Translations under genes and position numbers: made by a program
Notes under the pieces: model-generated
What the model was told of the DNA's origin: nothing
What the model saw: only the letters and a program-made list of their open reading frames with translations
Databases searched by the model: none
Part shown: positions 10,640 through 22,905 of the stretch, one piece after another
Layout of the letters: each line of letters starts with the position of its first letter
Numbering within the stretch: position 1 is the first letter of the stretch
DNA from: Carex sylvatica
Taxonomy: Eukaryota > Streptophyta > Magnoliopsida > Poales > Cyperaceae
DNA length: 64,000 nucleotides
Reading direction: 5' to 3'
Assembly: GCA_964058845.1 (NCBI GenBank)
Contig: CAXKVR010000237.1
Span: 62,001 to 126,000, forward strand

Positions 10640-13528
10640 TCAATGCTTGGATGGAGGATCGGGAGGGCGGCCTCCCCATTGCCCCATTTTGTGTTGATTT
10701 TCTCGAGGTTTGTCGATTTCAGATGTTGCCACCGACTTCTCTCGCACATATTCTCTATTAACCGGATATGTCTTGTCTTCTCCCAAGTATTCATAGCGAA
10801 GGGTAGGTGGTAGAGGCTTTAGTTCGACATTTGGTGTGTTCAAATTTGATGAAACGGTGAAAATCTGTGCAGAATTTGACGAGTGCGGGTGCTCCATCCG
10901 CACTGCAGGCTCGGTGCGGACGCACTGGGCGTGGACAATCGTTTCTGCAGCTCCATGAGGCTCAGTGCGGATGGATTCATCCGCACTGCGTGTGGTCCAC
11001 CCGCACTGAGGAGAATTTTCACCGATTTGCTCGTTTTCGAAGTCGGTTTCTTTAAGGATTTGGTCCAGTTGCTCATTCACCATCTCTTCCTCCATTTGGG
11101 TAGCTATAATAGAATCTAAAATATCCAATCTACAAATAGAATCATTATCATTTGAAGGATATTTGATGGCATTAAACATATGAAAATTTACCTTTTCGCC
11201 CCCGATGTCAAAGGATATCTTTCCTTCTTTGACATCAATGTTTGCTTTTGCAGTGGTGAGAAAATCACGCCCCAATAGGAGAGGGGTATGAGTATCCTCT
11301 TCCATCTCAACAATCACAAAATCTACCGGGACAAAGAACTTACCAATCATGACAATTATATCTTCCGCTATACCCTCGGGATACCGTACCGTCTTATCGG
11401 CTAATTGAAGTGACATTCTTGTGGGTTTCAAGTCACTAAGATTTAGCCTTTGATAGATGAATTTTGGCATAAGGCTCACACTTGCGCCTAAATCACATAG
11501 ACACCTCTCAAATTTGGTATCACCAATTACACAAGGGATTGCAAAACTCCCGGGGTCCTTCAATTTTGGAGGTAGCTTGTTTAAGAAAAGAGCGCTACAC
11601 TCTTCATTGAGGGATACCGTGCCAACTTCCTCAATTGATCTCTTGTTAGATAATATGTCTTTCAAGAATTTTGCATAAGAGGGCATTTGAGTAATTGCTT
11701 CGGTAAAAGGGATGGTGATACTCAATTTCTTGAGGTGTTCCACAAATTTGGCAAATTGTTGGTCAAGTTTGTGTTTTACTAACCTTTGAGGGAATGGTAT
11801 AAACCTTTGTGGTATAACATACTTGGGTGTTTCAATTGGTTTTACCTTAGCCGAATTAGAATTTTCCGGTTCTTGAGATTCTTTTGATGCCGGTGTATCC
11901 GCATTGAGAGGAGGTGGTGTCACTTTGAGCGGTTGCTCTTCAATGATCGGCATCTTGGGTCCTTCGTATCCCGTGCCACTCCTCAAGGTTATTGCCTTCG
12001 CTTGCTCCCTAGGGTTGATGTCCGGCTTGCCCGGTAGTGTGCCTTGTTGTCGGAAGGATGAAGACGCTTGTTGTGCAACTTGTGTTTCTAGCATTGAGGT
12101 CTTGGTGTCTAAGAACTCAAACTTCTTCTTCAAATCTCTCAAAGAATCTGAAACATCCGTGTTGGTGTTCCTTTGGTAGGTAATGAAGTCTTGTTGTTCG
12201 GTTCTCATCTCTTGCAACATCTTTTGTATATCGTTGATTTGAGAGGGATTTTGGTAGGAGTTTTGATTTGCTCGATTTTGGTATTGGTTCGAATTACCTT
12301 GGTATTGGTTGGAGTTGTCGTTTTCGGTCCGCCAATTGAAGTTCGGATGGTTCCACCTATTGTTAGAGTTATAAGAGTTTGAATTGAAATTATCATTTTG
12401 CCTAACCTTATTATAGATCGGGTCATTTCTCTTATCTCCTTGATTGTAGAACATGGCATTCGCTTGTTCTATATTTTCACCTTCAAGAAGGGTGTGGCAA
12501 TCGGCGGTGAGATGAGTCACGTCTCCACATATGCCGCATGGAGCCATCTTGGTCACGGATTTTGCGTTGTGCATTTGTGCCATTTGTTGTTGTAAGGCCT
12601 CCATTTGGGCTCTCAATGCGGTAACCTCGTCTACTTTCATGACTCCCGGCATGTTGTAGGCTCGTCCTCCTCGCTCGGCCGTCCACTCCCTTTGGTTGAT
12701 CGCCATGTCTTCGATCATTGCCATGGCTTGTGTCGGATTCATACGTGACATGTTGCCCCCTGCGGCCGAATTTAAATGGGTTTTAGTCGTTATGGTACAA
12801 CCTCCAAAGAAGAATTGAAAGAGTAACCACATATCAAGGCCATGGTTAGGGCACAAGCGTTGGAGCTCCGCCCATCTGTCCTATGCCTCGGTCAAAGACT
12901 CCCCCTCAGCTTGCTTGAACGTCGTGATTTTCGACCGAAAATGTTGGGTATTCGATGGAGGAAAGTATTTCCCTAGGAATAACTTCTCCATGTCGTCCCA
13001 TGTGTCTATGTGGTCCCGGTTGACGGTTCTTAGCCACGTCCTTGCATTGTCTCGAAGGGATAAGTGGAAGCACTTGAGTTTGAGGTTGTCTAACTCATCT
13101 CCTTCTCTAGCGAAGGTGCCGCAGTGCTCTTCGAATACCGCCAAATGGGCATGTGGGTCTTCGTTTTGAGCTCCTCCGAATTGACTTTGGCCTAGTAGGT
13201 GGATGAGAGATGGTTTGATGTCTCGCGGATCTTGGCCATGAGGAATGAAGCCAAAGCGGTGTCCGTGGTTGTGTTGTCGGCCATTTCCATTGTGGTGTCC
13301 ATTGTTATTGTTGTAGCCATTGTTAGGACCATTGTTGTTGTTTTGTGATAGTCCTCGTACGTTTGAGCTACCATCATGAACGGATAGATCATCTTGGTTC
13401 ACCGGTCCATCATGATTAAATTCCTCAAACATTGGGTTGGTATTGGCGTTGATGGGTATAGTTGCCATGCTTGAGTGTTCTTCTTCTTCAAAATTAAGCG
13501 TTCCTAAAGGGGTTCTCCCAAAGCTCAT
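10640..13528 (-). pseudogene. Athila-like gag-protease polyprotein, one nonsense codon, pol deleted
   Basis: One frame of 963 codons starts at ATG 13528 (MSFGRTPLGTLNFEEEEH). Residues about 90-215 are a retrotransposon gag domain (SLIHLL, TWLRTVNRDHIDTWDDMEKL, KYFPPSNTQ). A single TAG at 12881-12883 replaces the usual Trp in the ESLTEAWDRW context. After it come a gag C-terminal part, a zinc knuckle (CGICGDVTHLTADC), an Asn/Gln-rich spacer, and a protease with LCDLGASVSLMP and LLLGRDFL. DLG instead of DTG or DSG is normal in Athila. The frame then enters the segment that normally opens RT (LKPLPPTLRYEYLGEDKTYP) and stops about 35 codons later with unrelated residues. A GC-rich insert sits in the protease-RT linker (10870-11010). 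Confidence 0.88.
10870..11015. repeat. GC-rich dyad module units inside the protease-RT linker coding sequence
   Basis: Plus-strand units gagtgcgggtgctccatccg, gcactgcaggctcggtgcgg, acgcactgggc, cagtgcggatggattcatcc and gcactgcgtgtggtcca are clearly related to the LTR module. On the minus strand they stay open in the polyprotein frame and encode a Cys/Trp/His/Arg-rich stretch (QCGWTTRSADESIRTEPHG and following). The reading is not interrupted. Confidence 0.7.
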
Positions 13529-13615
13529 AGAACGCTCTAAAAGAAGACTAGGTTAGAAAACAAAGAAAATCTGAAATAAATTATTAAAGTAAAAGCTAAG
13601 TATTTAACCTAATAC

Positions 13616-13633
13616 TCCCCGGCAACGGCGCCA
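13616..13633 (-). other. Primer binding site, tRNA-Asp type
   Basis: The minus strand reads TGGCGCCGTTGCCGGGGA, complementary to the 3' end of plant tRNA-Asp including CCA. It lies 6 nt inside the 5' LTR (13640). This site is usual in Athila-type elements and fixes the orientation. Confidence 0.9.
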
Positions 13634-13639
13634 AAAACT

Positions 13640-15455
13640 TGGTGCGTGTTAAGGATACGCTAAAAAGTTTCAGTACAATAAGATGTACCTTTTAAACCTT
13701 AAACACTTTTGAGTCAAATTGCAAGTGCACAATTATATCAAAGTAGTATTTTAGGTATCGATCCACAGAGAGTATGGAAAATACTTAGTTTTAAACTCTA
13801 AACAATTAATTTCAGAAAATAATAATAAAGTAAAGTGCAATAAAATAGAATAAGGGGGGGTTTGTTTAAGTAATCCTAAAGGTTGGGTTCAATACCCGAG
13901 AATAAGGAATAGTAAACAATAGATGTAAATAAAATAAAGAAAGTAAAGATTGGTTTGCTTTCAAGTTGAGAAGATCTAGGGGTCTTTGGTCTACAATCCC
14001 TTGCTAATTCTATCTATTCAGTATTTGCTTGAATTCATGTATGATTTGACGAGGTTTCTAACCTAATATGTTATTAAGGGTCACTTTCGTGAATTAATAA
14101 CGTGCCTAGGTAATTCGGACTTCACGATTAGGTCCTTCACCCTAGCTACCTAGACCATAAGCTCTTGTTAGTCTCTCCTCTCCTCGAGTATTGGTACTTC
14201 TCAATAAAGTCCTTCATACCAATATCCGACTTGATTTGAAATGTCCTAATTAGGGTTTGACTTCACGGTTAGGTCCTTCACCAAGTCCCTAATCTTAATT
14301 TCTATAGTTTCGACTTAGATTAAATTGGTTAGAATCTTAATCTAAACCTAGGATATTTGCATTCATAATTTGGTACTATCCTATTGATCACAGTCAATTT
14401 TAGTTCTTTTGAAACTAAAACGGGATACTACAATTCAAGTACTAACTATGTAATTAACACAAATTATTAAATCACAGAAATTAACAATCAAATCCCATAA
14501 AACAATCATAATAAAAGCAAATAACCAAATAAAATAGAATTAAACAAGTTCATGCATGATGACCTAAACCCCTAGAGAGAGAACTACTCACTCTTGGAGA
14601 GATCCATTACAAAAATTGGCAAAGTAAGAAGAAATGAGATAAAAGAAATGATTACACCCTTTGACAAATCAAAGCCCTCTATCTTGCCGAATCTTGCTTA
14701 GGAAACCCTTCTTCTCCTTGCTTGAAAGCTTTCCTTACTCCAGAATTTATCGCTAAGTGTATGTGTAAAGAGAGGGAATGATGGTGTGTTGGTTGATGTG
14801 TGTCTGAATGATCCTTGAATGGGAAAGGACTCTCTCTTTTATAGCCAAGGATTATGCCCGATTTAGAGGCTAGTGGGGTTAGTGGGTGCTCTCTTTTACA
14901 TTACTTCCCTGGCAAGTATGTGTATTTCTGGTAGTAAAAACGCGTCCATAAAGCGCGAAAAATAGAAAAACTGTCAAACCGGGCAGTTATTGGTTTTCTG
15001 CGGGTCCAGTGCGGATGGATGACCCGCACTGCGGGTGGCTTCACCCGCACTGGGACAAGTTTCCTTTTTTAACTTCTGCGAATTTCTCTGGATGTGGGTG
15101 CCACTGCAGATGGATGACCCGCAGTGCGGGTGGAATCTGCTCTTCTGAAGTTGCTGAATTTTGGCTAAGTACTGAATGCGGCTGGGCTCATCCGCACTGG
15201 CCTCAGTGCGTCCGCACTAGGCTCGGACTTTTCCTCTGGCAGTGAGTGCGGCTGGATTGATCCGCAGTGCGGGTGGTTGATCCGCACTGGGGGGTACTTT
15301 TGCTATTTTGCATCATTTCCTGCATTGAAAAGCCAAATAACCGCAGTAGCTTGATTCTAGTTATATTTTAATCACTTTATATTATAAATACAAGATAATT
15401 GGTGTTATTTCATGATGAAATCTAGATCAAATGTGTATATAATTTATGCTTATCA
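13640..15455 (-). repeat. 5' LTR of the Athila-like element
   Basis: Starts TGGTGCGTGTTAAGG in plus reading and ends GCTTATCA, next to the primer site on its left and the target duplication ATACG on its right. It retains the longer form of the GC-rich module (extra gtgcgggtggttgatccgca near 15266). TATA box for minus transcription is at 14836-14844; the U3 with the module (14999-15300) lies upstream of it. Confidence 0.88.
14836..14844 (-). promoter_or_regulatory. TATA box of the Athila-like 5' LTR
   Basis: CTATAAAAG on the minus strand, about 610 nt inside the U3 end, repeated at 8699-8707 in the other LTR. Transcription from here would run into the primer site and the gag-protease frame. 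Confidence 0.6.
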
Positions 15456-15538
15456 ATACGCTATTTAATTGTTTAGAACACAAATTTTGGTACGGGAATT
15501 GATCGGAACAATAGATCAAATATGGTGATATCACCGTT

Positions 15539-17654
15539 AATATGGCATGCTACGTGGTAAATCGCGTAAGCATAAGGTCTATTTTGAATAAAACACCTTA
15601 TGAACTATGGAAGGGGTATAAGCCAAAAAAATCTCATTTTACGGTATTTGGGTCTAAATGCTTTGTTCTTGATGAATCTCCTAAAGTAACAAAATTTGAT
15701 TCTAAATCAATTGAGGGAGTGTTTCTAGGGTATTCAATATCAAGTAAAGCCTATAGAATATATATAGCATCACAACGGATTGTTATAGAATCCATGCATG
15801 TTAAATTTGATGAAGGTGCTAATCAAAAGGTCGAGCAAGGTATTCAAATTGTAGGTATTGAAGTTTCAACTCTTGACCAAGATAAAGTGGAGGCAACCAC
15901 CGACACAATTGAGAATCCATCCGAGCAAACTCAACCCAACATGGATGCAACAAATGTTGAGTTGGATCCAATAGTTGGTAGATGCAACCAATATAGAGAC
16001 GGATCCAATAGTTGATGGTATGCAAACCGAAGAGATATAACCTCCACGAATTGAGTATCAAATTTCCGAAGACCTAAGGGAAGTACCTTCTCATCCTCTC
16101 TCTAATGTAATTGTAGATCCAAGAGAAAGGGTTAAGACTAGGTCCGAATTAAATCAAATAATCGGACATTGTACATTTGTATCTCATATTGAACCTAAGA
16201 ATTTTAAAGATGTAAATGTAGATCCTAATTGAATTTGTGTCATGCAAGAAGAACTTGCTCAATTTGAAAGGAACAAAGTTTGAGAACTTGTACCTAAACC
16301 AAATGAAAGAATGATAATTGGTACCAAATGAGTCTTTAGAAATAAAAAGGATGAGAATGAAAATGTTATTAGAAACAAAGCTAGATTGGTAGCTCAAGGG
16401 TACAAACAACAAGAAGGTATTGATTTTGAGGAAACCTTTGCACCCGTAGCTCGTCTAGAATTCATTCGAATGCTTTTAGCATATGCCTCAAATAAAAATT
16501 TCAAACTATTTCAAATGGATGTTAAAAGTGCATTTTTGAATGGATTCATAGATGATGAAGTATATATAAACTAACCATAAGGCTTTGTTGATTCCACATT
16601 TCCTACTCATGTCTATAGACTCAACAAAGCACTCTATGGACCAAACAAGCCCCAAGGGCATGGTACGGTAGACTAAATTTATTTCTAATTGAAAATAAAT
16701 TTATTAGAAGAGAAAATGATACAACTCTTTTCACTAAGAAAAGAGATGGATCACTTTTGGTAGTGAAAATTTATGTAGATGACATAATTTTTGGTTCACC
16801 TAATCCGGCACTTGCCGAGAAATTTCCTTCTCTTATGAGTAGTGAATTTGAGATGAGCATGATGGTTGAATTGAATTTCTTCTTGGGACTTCAAATCAAG
16901 CAACTCTTGGAGGGCACATTTGTGAGCCAAACCAAATATGTGAAGGAATTGATCAAGAAGTTTGGAATGACCGAGAGCAATACAAGCAGACACCAATGGC
17001 AACCAATGCAAATCTTGACTCGGATCCAAACATCACTCAATACCGAGCTATGATAGGTAGCCTACTCTATGTAACCGCTAGTAGACCCGATACAATATTT
17101 GCGGTATATCTATGTGCTAGATATCAAGCAAATCCCAAATAATTGCACTTAAAAGCCGTTAAAAAAATACTTAAATATGTCAATGGTAGTTTAAATTTGG
17201 GATTATGGTATGACAAACAATCGGACTTAGATCTAAGAGGATATGCCGATGCCGATTTTGCCGGAAACCGAATGGATAGAAAGAGTACAAGTGGTACATG
17301 CCAATTTCTTGGTGAATCACTTGTCTCATGGTCAAGTTGCAAACAAACCTCGGTTTTCCTTTCCACAACGGAAGCCGAGTATGTTGCGGCTGGTAGTTGT
17401 TGCACATAAATTCTTTGGATGATCCAAAGTCTAAATGATTATGAAATTCTTCCGCAACGTACCAATAATGTGTGACAATTGCCATAATGATATTAAAAAA
17501 TCTGGTTCTCCATTCTAGAACCAAGCACATAAAAATAAGTAATCATTTTATTATGGATCATATTGAGAAAGGTGAAATAGAACTCCTACATATCGACATC
17601 AAAAACCAAATTGCCGATATATTCACAAAATCCCTAAATACTCAACAACAATAA
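15539..17654 (+). pseudogene. Copia integrase C-terminus, reverse transcriptase and RNase H, degraded
   Basis: The frame interrupted at 6145 resumes with MACYVVNR, then KTPYELWKGYKP, VFGSKCFVLDE and FLGYSISSKAYRIY, the C-terminal integrase of Copia. RT follows: [32 protein letters not shown] (first catalytic Asp), a CAA-to-TAA-type stop after EVYIN (16572), and YVDDIIFGS (16772) with the catalytic Asp pair. A frame change near 16645 disrupts ALYG. RNase H shows YADADFAG and STTEAEY at 17243-17380. The end reads HIEKGEIELLHID and IADIFTKSL before a stop at 17652. Several in-frame stops make it non-functional; the order and lineage are clear. Confidence 0.88.
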
Positions 17655-17889
17655 ATTAAGATTTAAATTAGGCATGCTAGAACTTAGTGAATAAGGTATA
17701 TTGAGTTTTCACTTCAAATACAATTCATAGCAAATCAAATTAGTTCATTTTGGAACAAAATTTACAGTTTTAAAACGTTGGTAACGTTTATCAGCTAGAT
17801 CAATTCACAGGGAAAGATTTATCTAACTCATTAGTAACGATTATAAATCGTTGTAACGGTTCATACCCTTGCCAAAGTTATAAAAGAAA
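17655..17889. other. Copia post-pol noncoding DNA with degenerate ACGTTGGTAACG motifs
   Basis: Directly after pol, the sequence contains aaaacgttggtaacgttt, attagtaacgattata and aaatcgttgtaacggtt. These resemble the conserved core of the 92-bp satellite that begins just downstream, without the full monomer. No coding potential is visible. Confidence 0.6.
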
Positions 17890-17985
17890 AACTTCCAAGT
17901 CTGTGCCAAATAAACAAAATGTTGTAACGCTCCTGGAAAATATTATAACGTTTAAGTCACATATGCATACAGAGACTTGTGAAAA

Positions 17986-18770
17986 TTTCAAGTTTTCAAG
18001 TCTGAAGAAAACGTTGTAACGCTCTTGAAAAATATTGTAACGTTTCATACTTATATGTATATTGAGACTTAAGAAAATTAGAAGTTTCCAAGTCTGAAGA
18101 AAACGTTGCAACGCTCCTGGAAAACGTTTCAATGCTCCTGGAAAAAGTTGTAACGTTTCATTCTTATATGCATACTGAGACTTGTGAAAATTTAAAGTTT
18201 TCAAGTCTGAAGAAAACATTGTAACGCTCTTGAAAAATATTGTAACGTTTCATACTTATATGCATACTGAGACTTGTGAAAATTCGAGGTTTCCAAGTCT
18301 GAAGAAAATGTTGCAACGCTCTTGGAAAACGTTGTATCGTTTCATTCTTATATGCATACTGAGACTTGTGAAAATTTCAAGTTTTCAAGTCTGAAGAAAA
18401 CGTTGTAACGCTCTTGAAAAATATTGTAACGTTTCATACTTATATGCATACTGAGACTTGTGAAAATTAGAAGTTTCCAAGTCTGAAGAAAACGTTGCAA
18501 CGCTCCTGGAAAACGTTTCAATGCTCCTGGAAAAAGTTGTAACGTTTCATTCTTATATGCATACTGAGACTTGTGAAAATTTAAAGTTTTCAAGTCTGAA
18601 GAAAACATTGTAACGCTCTTGAAAAATATTGTAACGTTTCATACTTATATGCATACTGAGACTTGTGAAAATTCGAGGTTTCCAAGTCTGAAGAAAATGT
18701 TGCAACGCTCTTGGAAAACGTTGTATCGTTTCATTCTTATATGCATACATAGACATGTGAAAATTCAAGA
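17986..18770. repeat. 389-bp duplicated block within the satellite
   Basis: Two copies offset by 389 nt (for example aaacgttgcaacgctcctgg at 18101 and 18490). The unit is four monomers plus about 21 nt, caused by an extra gtttcaatgctcctggaaaa segment in one monomer. Confidence 0.75.
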
Positions 18771-19949
18771 TTTACAAGTCTGAAGAAAACGTTGTAACAC
18801 TCCTGGAAAATATTGTAACGTTTCATTCTTATATGCTACTGAGACTTGTGAAAATTCGAGGTTTCCAAGTTTGGACAAAATGTGGTAACGCTCGTGGAAA
18901 ATATTGTAACGTTTCATTCTTATATGCATACTGAGACTTGTCAAAATTCAAGGTTTCCAAGTCTGAAGAAAATGTTGCAACGTTCCTGGAAAACATTGTA
19001 ACGTTTCATTCTTACATGCATACATAGACTTGTGAAAATTCGAAGTTCCAAAGTATGAAGAAAATGTTGCAACGCTCCTGGAAAACATTGTAACGTTTCA
19101 TTCTTATATGCACACTAAGACTTGTGAAAATTCAAGGTTTGCAAGTCTGAAGAAAATGTTGCAACGCTCCTGGAAAATATTGTAAAATTTCATTCTTATA
19201 TGCATATATAGACTTGTGAAAAATCGAGGTTTTCAAGTCTGAAGAAAACGTTGCAACGCTCCTGGAAAATATTGTAATGTTTCATTCTTATATGCATACT
19301 TAGACTTGTGAAAATTCGAGATTTTCAAGTCTGAAGAAAACGTTGCAACGCTCCTGGAAAATGTTGTAACGTTTCATTCTTATATCAATACATAGACTTG
19401 TGAAAATTTGAGGTTTCTAAGTCTGAAGAAAATATTGTAACGATTTCGGAAAACGTTGTAACGCTCCTGGAAAACGTTGTAACATTTCATTCTTATATGC
19501 ATACTGACACTTGTAAAAATTCAAAGTTTCCAAATCTGAAGAAAATGTTGTAACGCTTCTGGAAAACGTTGTAACGTTTCATTCTCATATGCATACTAAT
19601 ACTTGTGAAAATTAAAAGTTTCCAAGTCTGAAGAAAACGTTGCAACGCTCCTGGAAAACGTTGTAAGGTTTCATTCTTATATGCATACTGAGACTTGTAA
19701 AAATTTGAGGTTTCCAAGTTTGGACAAAATATAGTAACGCTCCTGGAAAATATTGTAACGTTTCATTCTTACATGCATACACAGACTTGTGAAAATTTGA
19801 GATTTGCAAGTCTGAAAAAAACATTGTAACACTCCTGAAAAATGTTGTAATGGTTCATTCTTATATGCATACTGAGACTTGTGAAAATTAAAAGTTTCCA
19901 AGTCTACAGAAACGTTGCAACGCTCCTGGAAAACGTTGTAACGTGTCAT

Positions 19950-22905
19950 TCTTATATGCATACTGAGACTTGTGAAAATTCGAGGTTTCCAACTCTGAAG
20001 AAAACGTTGCAACGCTCATCGAAAACGTTGTAACATTTCATTCTTAACGTATCATTTATATATGTCCAGAGACTTGTGAAAATTTGAGATTTCCAAGTCT
20101 GAAGAAAATGTTGCAACACTTTTAGAAAACGTTGTAACATTGCATTCTTATATGCATACATAACTTGTGAAAATTCGAGGTTTCCAAGTCTGAAGAAAAC
20201 GTTGGAACTCTCCTGGAAAACATTGTAACGTTTCATTCTCATATGCATATTGAGACTTGGGAAAATTCGAAGTTTCCAAATCTAAAGAAAACGTTGCAAC
20301 GCTCCTGGAAAACATTGTAACGTTTCATTCTTATATGCATACTAAGACTTGTGAAAATATGAAGTTTCCAAGTCTGAAGAAAACGTTGCAACGCTCCTGG
20401 AAAATATTGTAACGTTTCATTCTTATATGTATACAGAGACTTGTGAAAATTCGAGATTTACAAGTCCGAATAAAATGTTGTAATGTTCCTGGAAAACGTT
20501 TCACCATTTCATTCTTATATGCATACTGAGATTTGTGAAAATTCGAAGATTCCAAGTTTGGAGAAAATGTGGTAACGCTCCTGAAAAACATTGTAATGTT
20601 TCATTCTTACATGCATTCACAGACTTGTAAAAATTCGAAGTTCCAAAGTCTGAACAAAACATTGTAACGCTCCTGAAAACCGTTGTAATGTTTCATTCTT
20701 ATATGCATACAGAGACTTGTGAAATCTGAGGTTTCCAAGTCTGGACAAAACGTGGTAACGCTCCTAGAAACTATTGTAATGTTTCATTCATATATGCATA
20801 CAGAGACTTGAGCAAATTCGAGGTTTCTAAGTCTGAAAAAAACATTACAACGCTCCTGAAAAATGTTGTAACATTTCATTCTTATATGCATATATAGACT
20901 TGTGAAAATTCGAGGTTTCCAAATCTGAAGAAAACGTTGTAACGCTCTTGGAAAACGTTGTAACGCTCCTGAAAAACGTTGTAACGTTTCTGCTTATATG
21001 CATACTGAGAATTGTGAAAAATTCAAGTTTCCAAATCTGAAGAAAACGTTGCAACACTTTTGGAACACATTGTAACATTTCACTCTTATATGCATACTAA
21101 GACTTGTGGAAATTCGAGGTTTCCAAGCCTGAAGAAAACATTGCAACGCTCCTGGAAAACAATGCAACATTTCATTATTACATGCATACACAGACTTGTG
21201 AAAATTCGAACTTCCAAAGTCTGAACAAAACGTTGTAACGCTCCTGAAAACCGTTGAAATGTTTCATTCTTATATGCATACAGAGACTTGTGAAATCCGA
21301 GGTTTCCAAGTCTGGACAAAACGTGGTAATGCTCCTGGAACCTGTTGTAACATTTCATTCATATATGCATACAGGGACTTGAGAAAATTCGAGGTTTCCA
21401 ATTCTGAAGAAAACGTTGTAACGCTCCTGGAAAACATTGTAACGTTTCATTCTTACATGCATACACAGACTTGTAAAAATTCGAAGTTCCAAAGTCTGAA
21501 CAAAACATTGTAACGCTCCTGAAAACCGTTGTCATGTTTCATTCTTATATGCATACATAGACTTGTGAAAATTCAAGGTTTCCAAGTTTGGACAAAATGT
21601 GGTAACGCTACTGAAAAACATTGTAACGTTTCATTCTTACTTGCATACACATACCTGTGAAAATTCGAACTTCCAAAGTATGAACAAAACGTTGTAACGC
21701 TCCTGAAAACCGTTGTAATGTTTCATTCTAATATGCATAAAGAGACTTGTGAAATTCGAGATTTTCAAGTCTGGACAAGACGTGGTAACGCTCCTGGAAA
21801 CCATTGTAACGTATCATTTATATATGTCCAGAGACTTGTGAAAATTTGAGATTTCCAAGTCTGAAGAAAATGTTGCAACACTTTTAGAAAACGTTGTAAC
21901 ATTGCATTCTTATATGCATACATAACTTGTGAAAATTCGAGGTTTCCAAGTCTGAAGAAAACGTTGTAACGCTCCTGGAAAACATTGTAACGTTTCATTC
22001 TTACATGCATACACAGACTTGTAAAAATTCGAAGTTCCAAAGTCTGAACAAAACATTGTAACGCTCCTGAAAACCGTTGTCATGTTTCATTCTTATATGC
22101 ATACATAGACTTGTGAAAATTCAAGGTTTCCAAGTTTGGACAAAATGTGGTAACGCTACTGAAAAACATTGTAACGTTTCATTCTTACTTGCATACACAT
22201 ACCTGTGAAAATTCGAACTTCCAAAGTATGAACAAAACGTTGTAACGCTCCTGAAAACCGTTGTAATGTTTCATTCTTATATGCATAAAGAGACTTGTGA
22301 AATTCGAGATTTTCAAGTCTGGACAAGACGTGGTAACGCTCCTGGAAACCATTGTAACGTATCATTTATATATGTCCAGAGACTTGTGAAAATTTGAGAT
22401 TTCCAAGTCTGAAGAAAATGTTGCAACACTTTTAGAAAACGTTGTAACATTGCATTCTTATATGCATACATAACTTGTGAAAATTCGAGGTTTCCAAGTC
22501 TGAAGAAAACGTTGGAACTCTCCTGGAAAACATTGTAACGTTTCATTCTCATATGCATATTGAGACTTGGGAAAATTCGAAGTTTCCAAATCTGAAGAAA
22601 ACGTTGCAACGCTCCTCGAAAACATTGTAACGTTTCATTCTTATATGCATACTAAGACTTGTGAAAATATGAAGTTTCCAAGTCTGAAGAAAACGTTGCA
22701 ACGCTCCTGGAAAATATTGTAACGTTTCATTCTTATATGTATACAGAGACTTGTGAAAATTCGAGATTTACAAGTCCGAATAAAATGTTGTAATGTTCCT
22801 GGAAAACGTTTCACCATTTCATTCTTATATGCATACTGAGATTTGTGAAAATTCGAAGATTCCAAGTTTGGAGAAAATGTGGTAACGCTCCTGAAAAACA
22901 TTGTA
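19950..22905. repeat. Higher-order duplications at 2310 and 548 nt within the satellite
   Basis: The block around 19950-20595 recurs at 22260-22905 (offset 2310). A variant monomer containing gtatcatttatatatgtcca appears at about 21810 and 22358 (offset 548, about six monomers) and once at 20046. These shared rare variants mark segmental copying rather than independent mutation. Confidence 0.75.

Larger units (their letters stand above)
7505..15455 (-). mobile_element. Complete Athila-like Gypsy element with gag and protease only (TR-GAG type)
   Basis: Two LTRs (7505-9298 and 13640-15455), both TG...TATCA, are flanked by the perfect 5-bp duplication ATACG (7500-7504 and 15456-15460). The primer site next to the right LTR matches tRNA-Asp, as in Athila elements, and the polypurine tract lies next to the left LTR, so the element reads right to left. 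The 4.3-kb interior encodes gag and a retroviral-type protease but no RT, RNase H or integrase. It must have relied on a partner element in trans. The LTRs are nearly identical, so insertion is fairly recent compared with the Copia host. Confidence 0.88.
6146..15533 (-). mobile_element. Athila-like solo LTR inserted in Copia integrase, itself split by a second element
   Basis: The LTR begins TGCCATGCGCAAAGCG and ends GGTGATATCA. It is flanked by CCATT (6141-6145) and CCGTT (15534-15538), a 5-bp target duplication with one change, and the Copia integrase frame resumes right after it. Its left part shares with the inner LTRs the agtttcagtac block, the gcaagtgcacaa block and a tatcgatccacaggga block, so it belongs to a related but diverged family in the same (minus) orientation. 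Without the inner insertion it is about 1.43 kb (6146-7504 plus 15461-15533). No internal domains belong to it, so it is a solo LTR left by LTR-LTR recombination. A TATA box for the minus strand lies at 7208-7216. Confidence 0.8.

Noticed and set aside
6146..15533. Single Gypsy element with its LTRs at 6146 and 13640
   Set aside because: The left part diverges clearly from the LTR pair 7505/13640, has its own target duplication with the end at 15533, and lacks a second copy; solo LTR plus nested element explains all ends.
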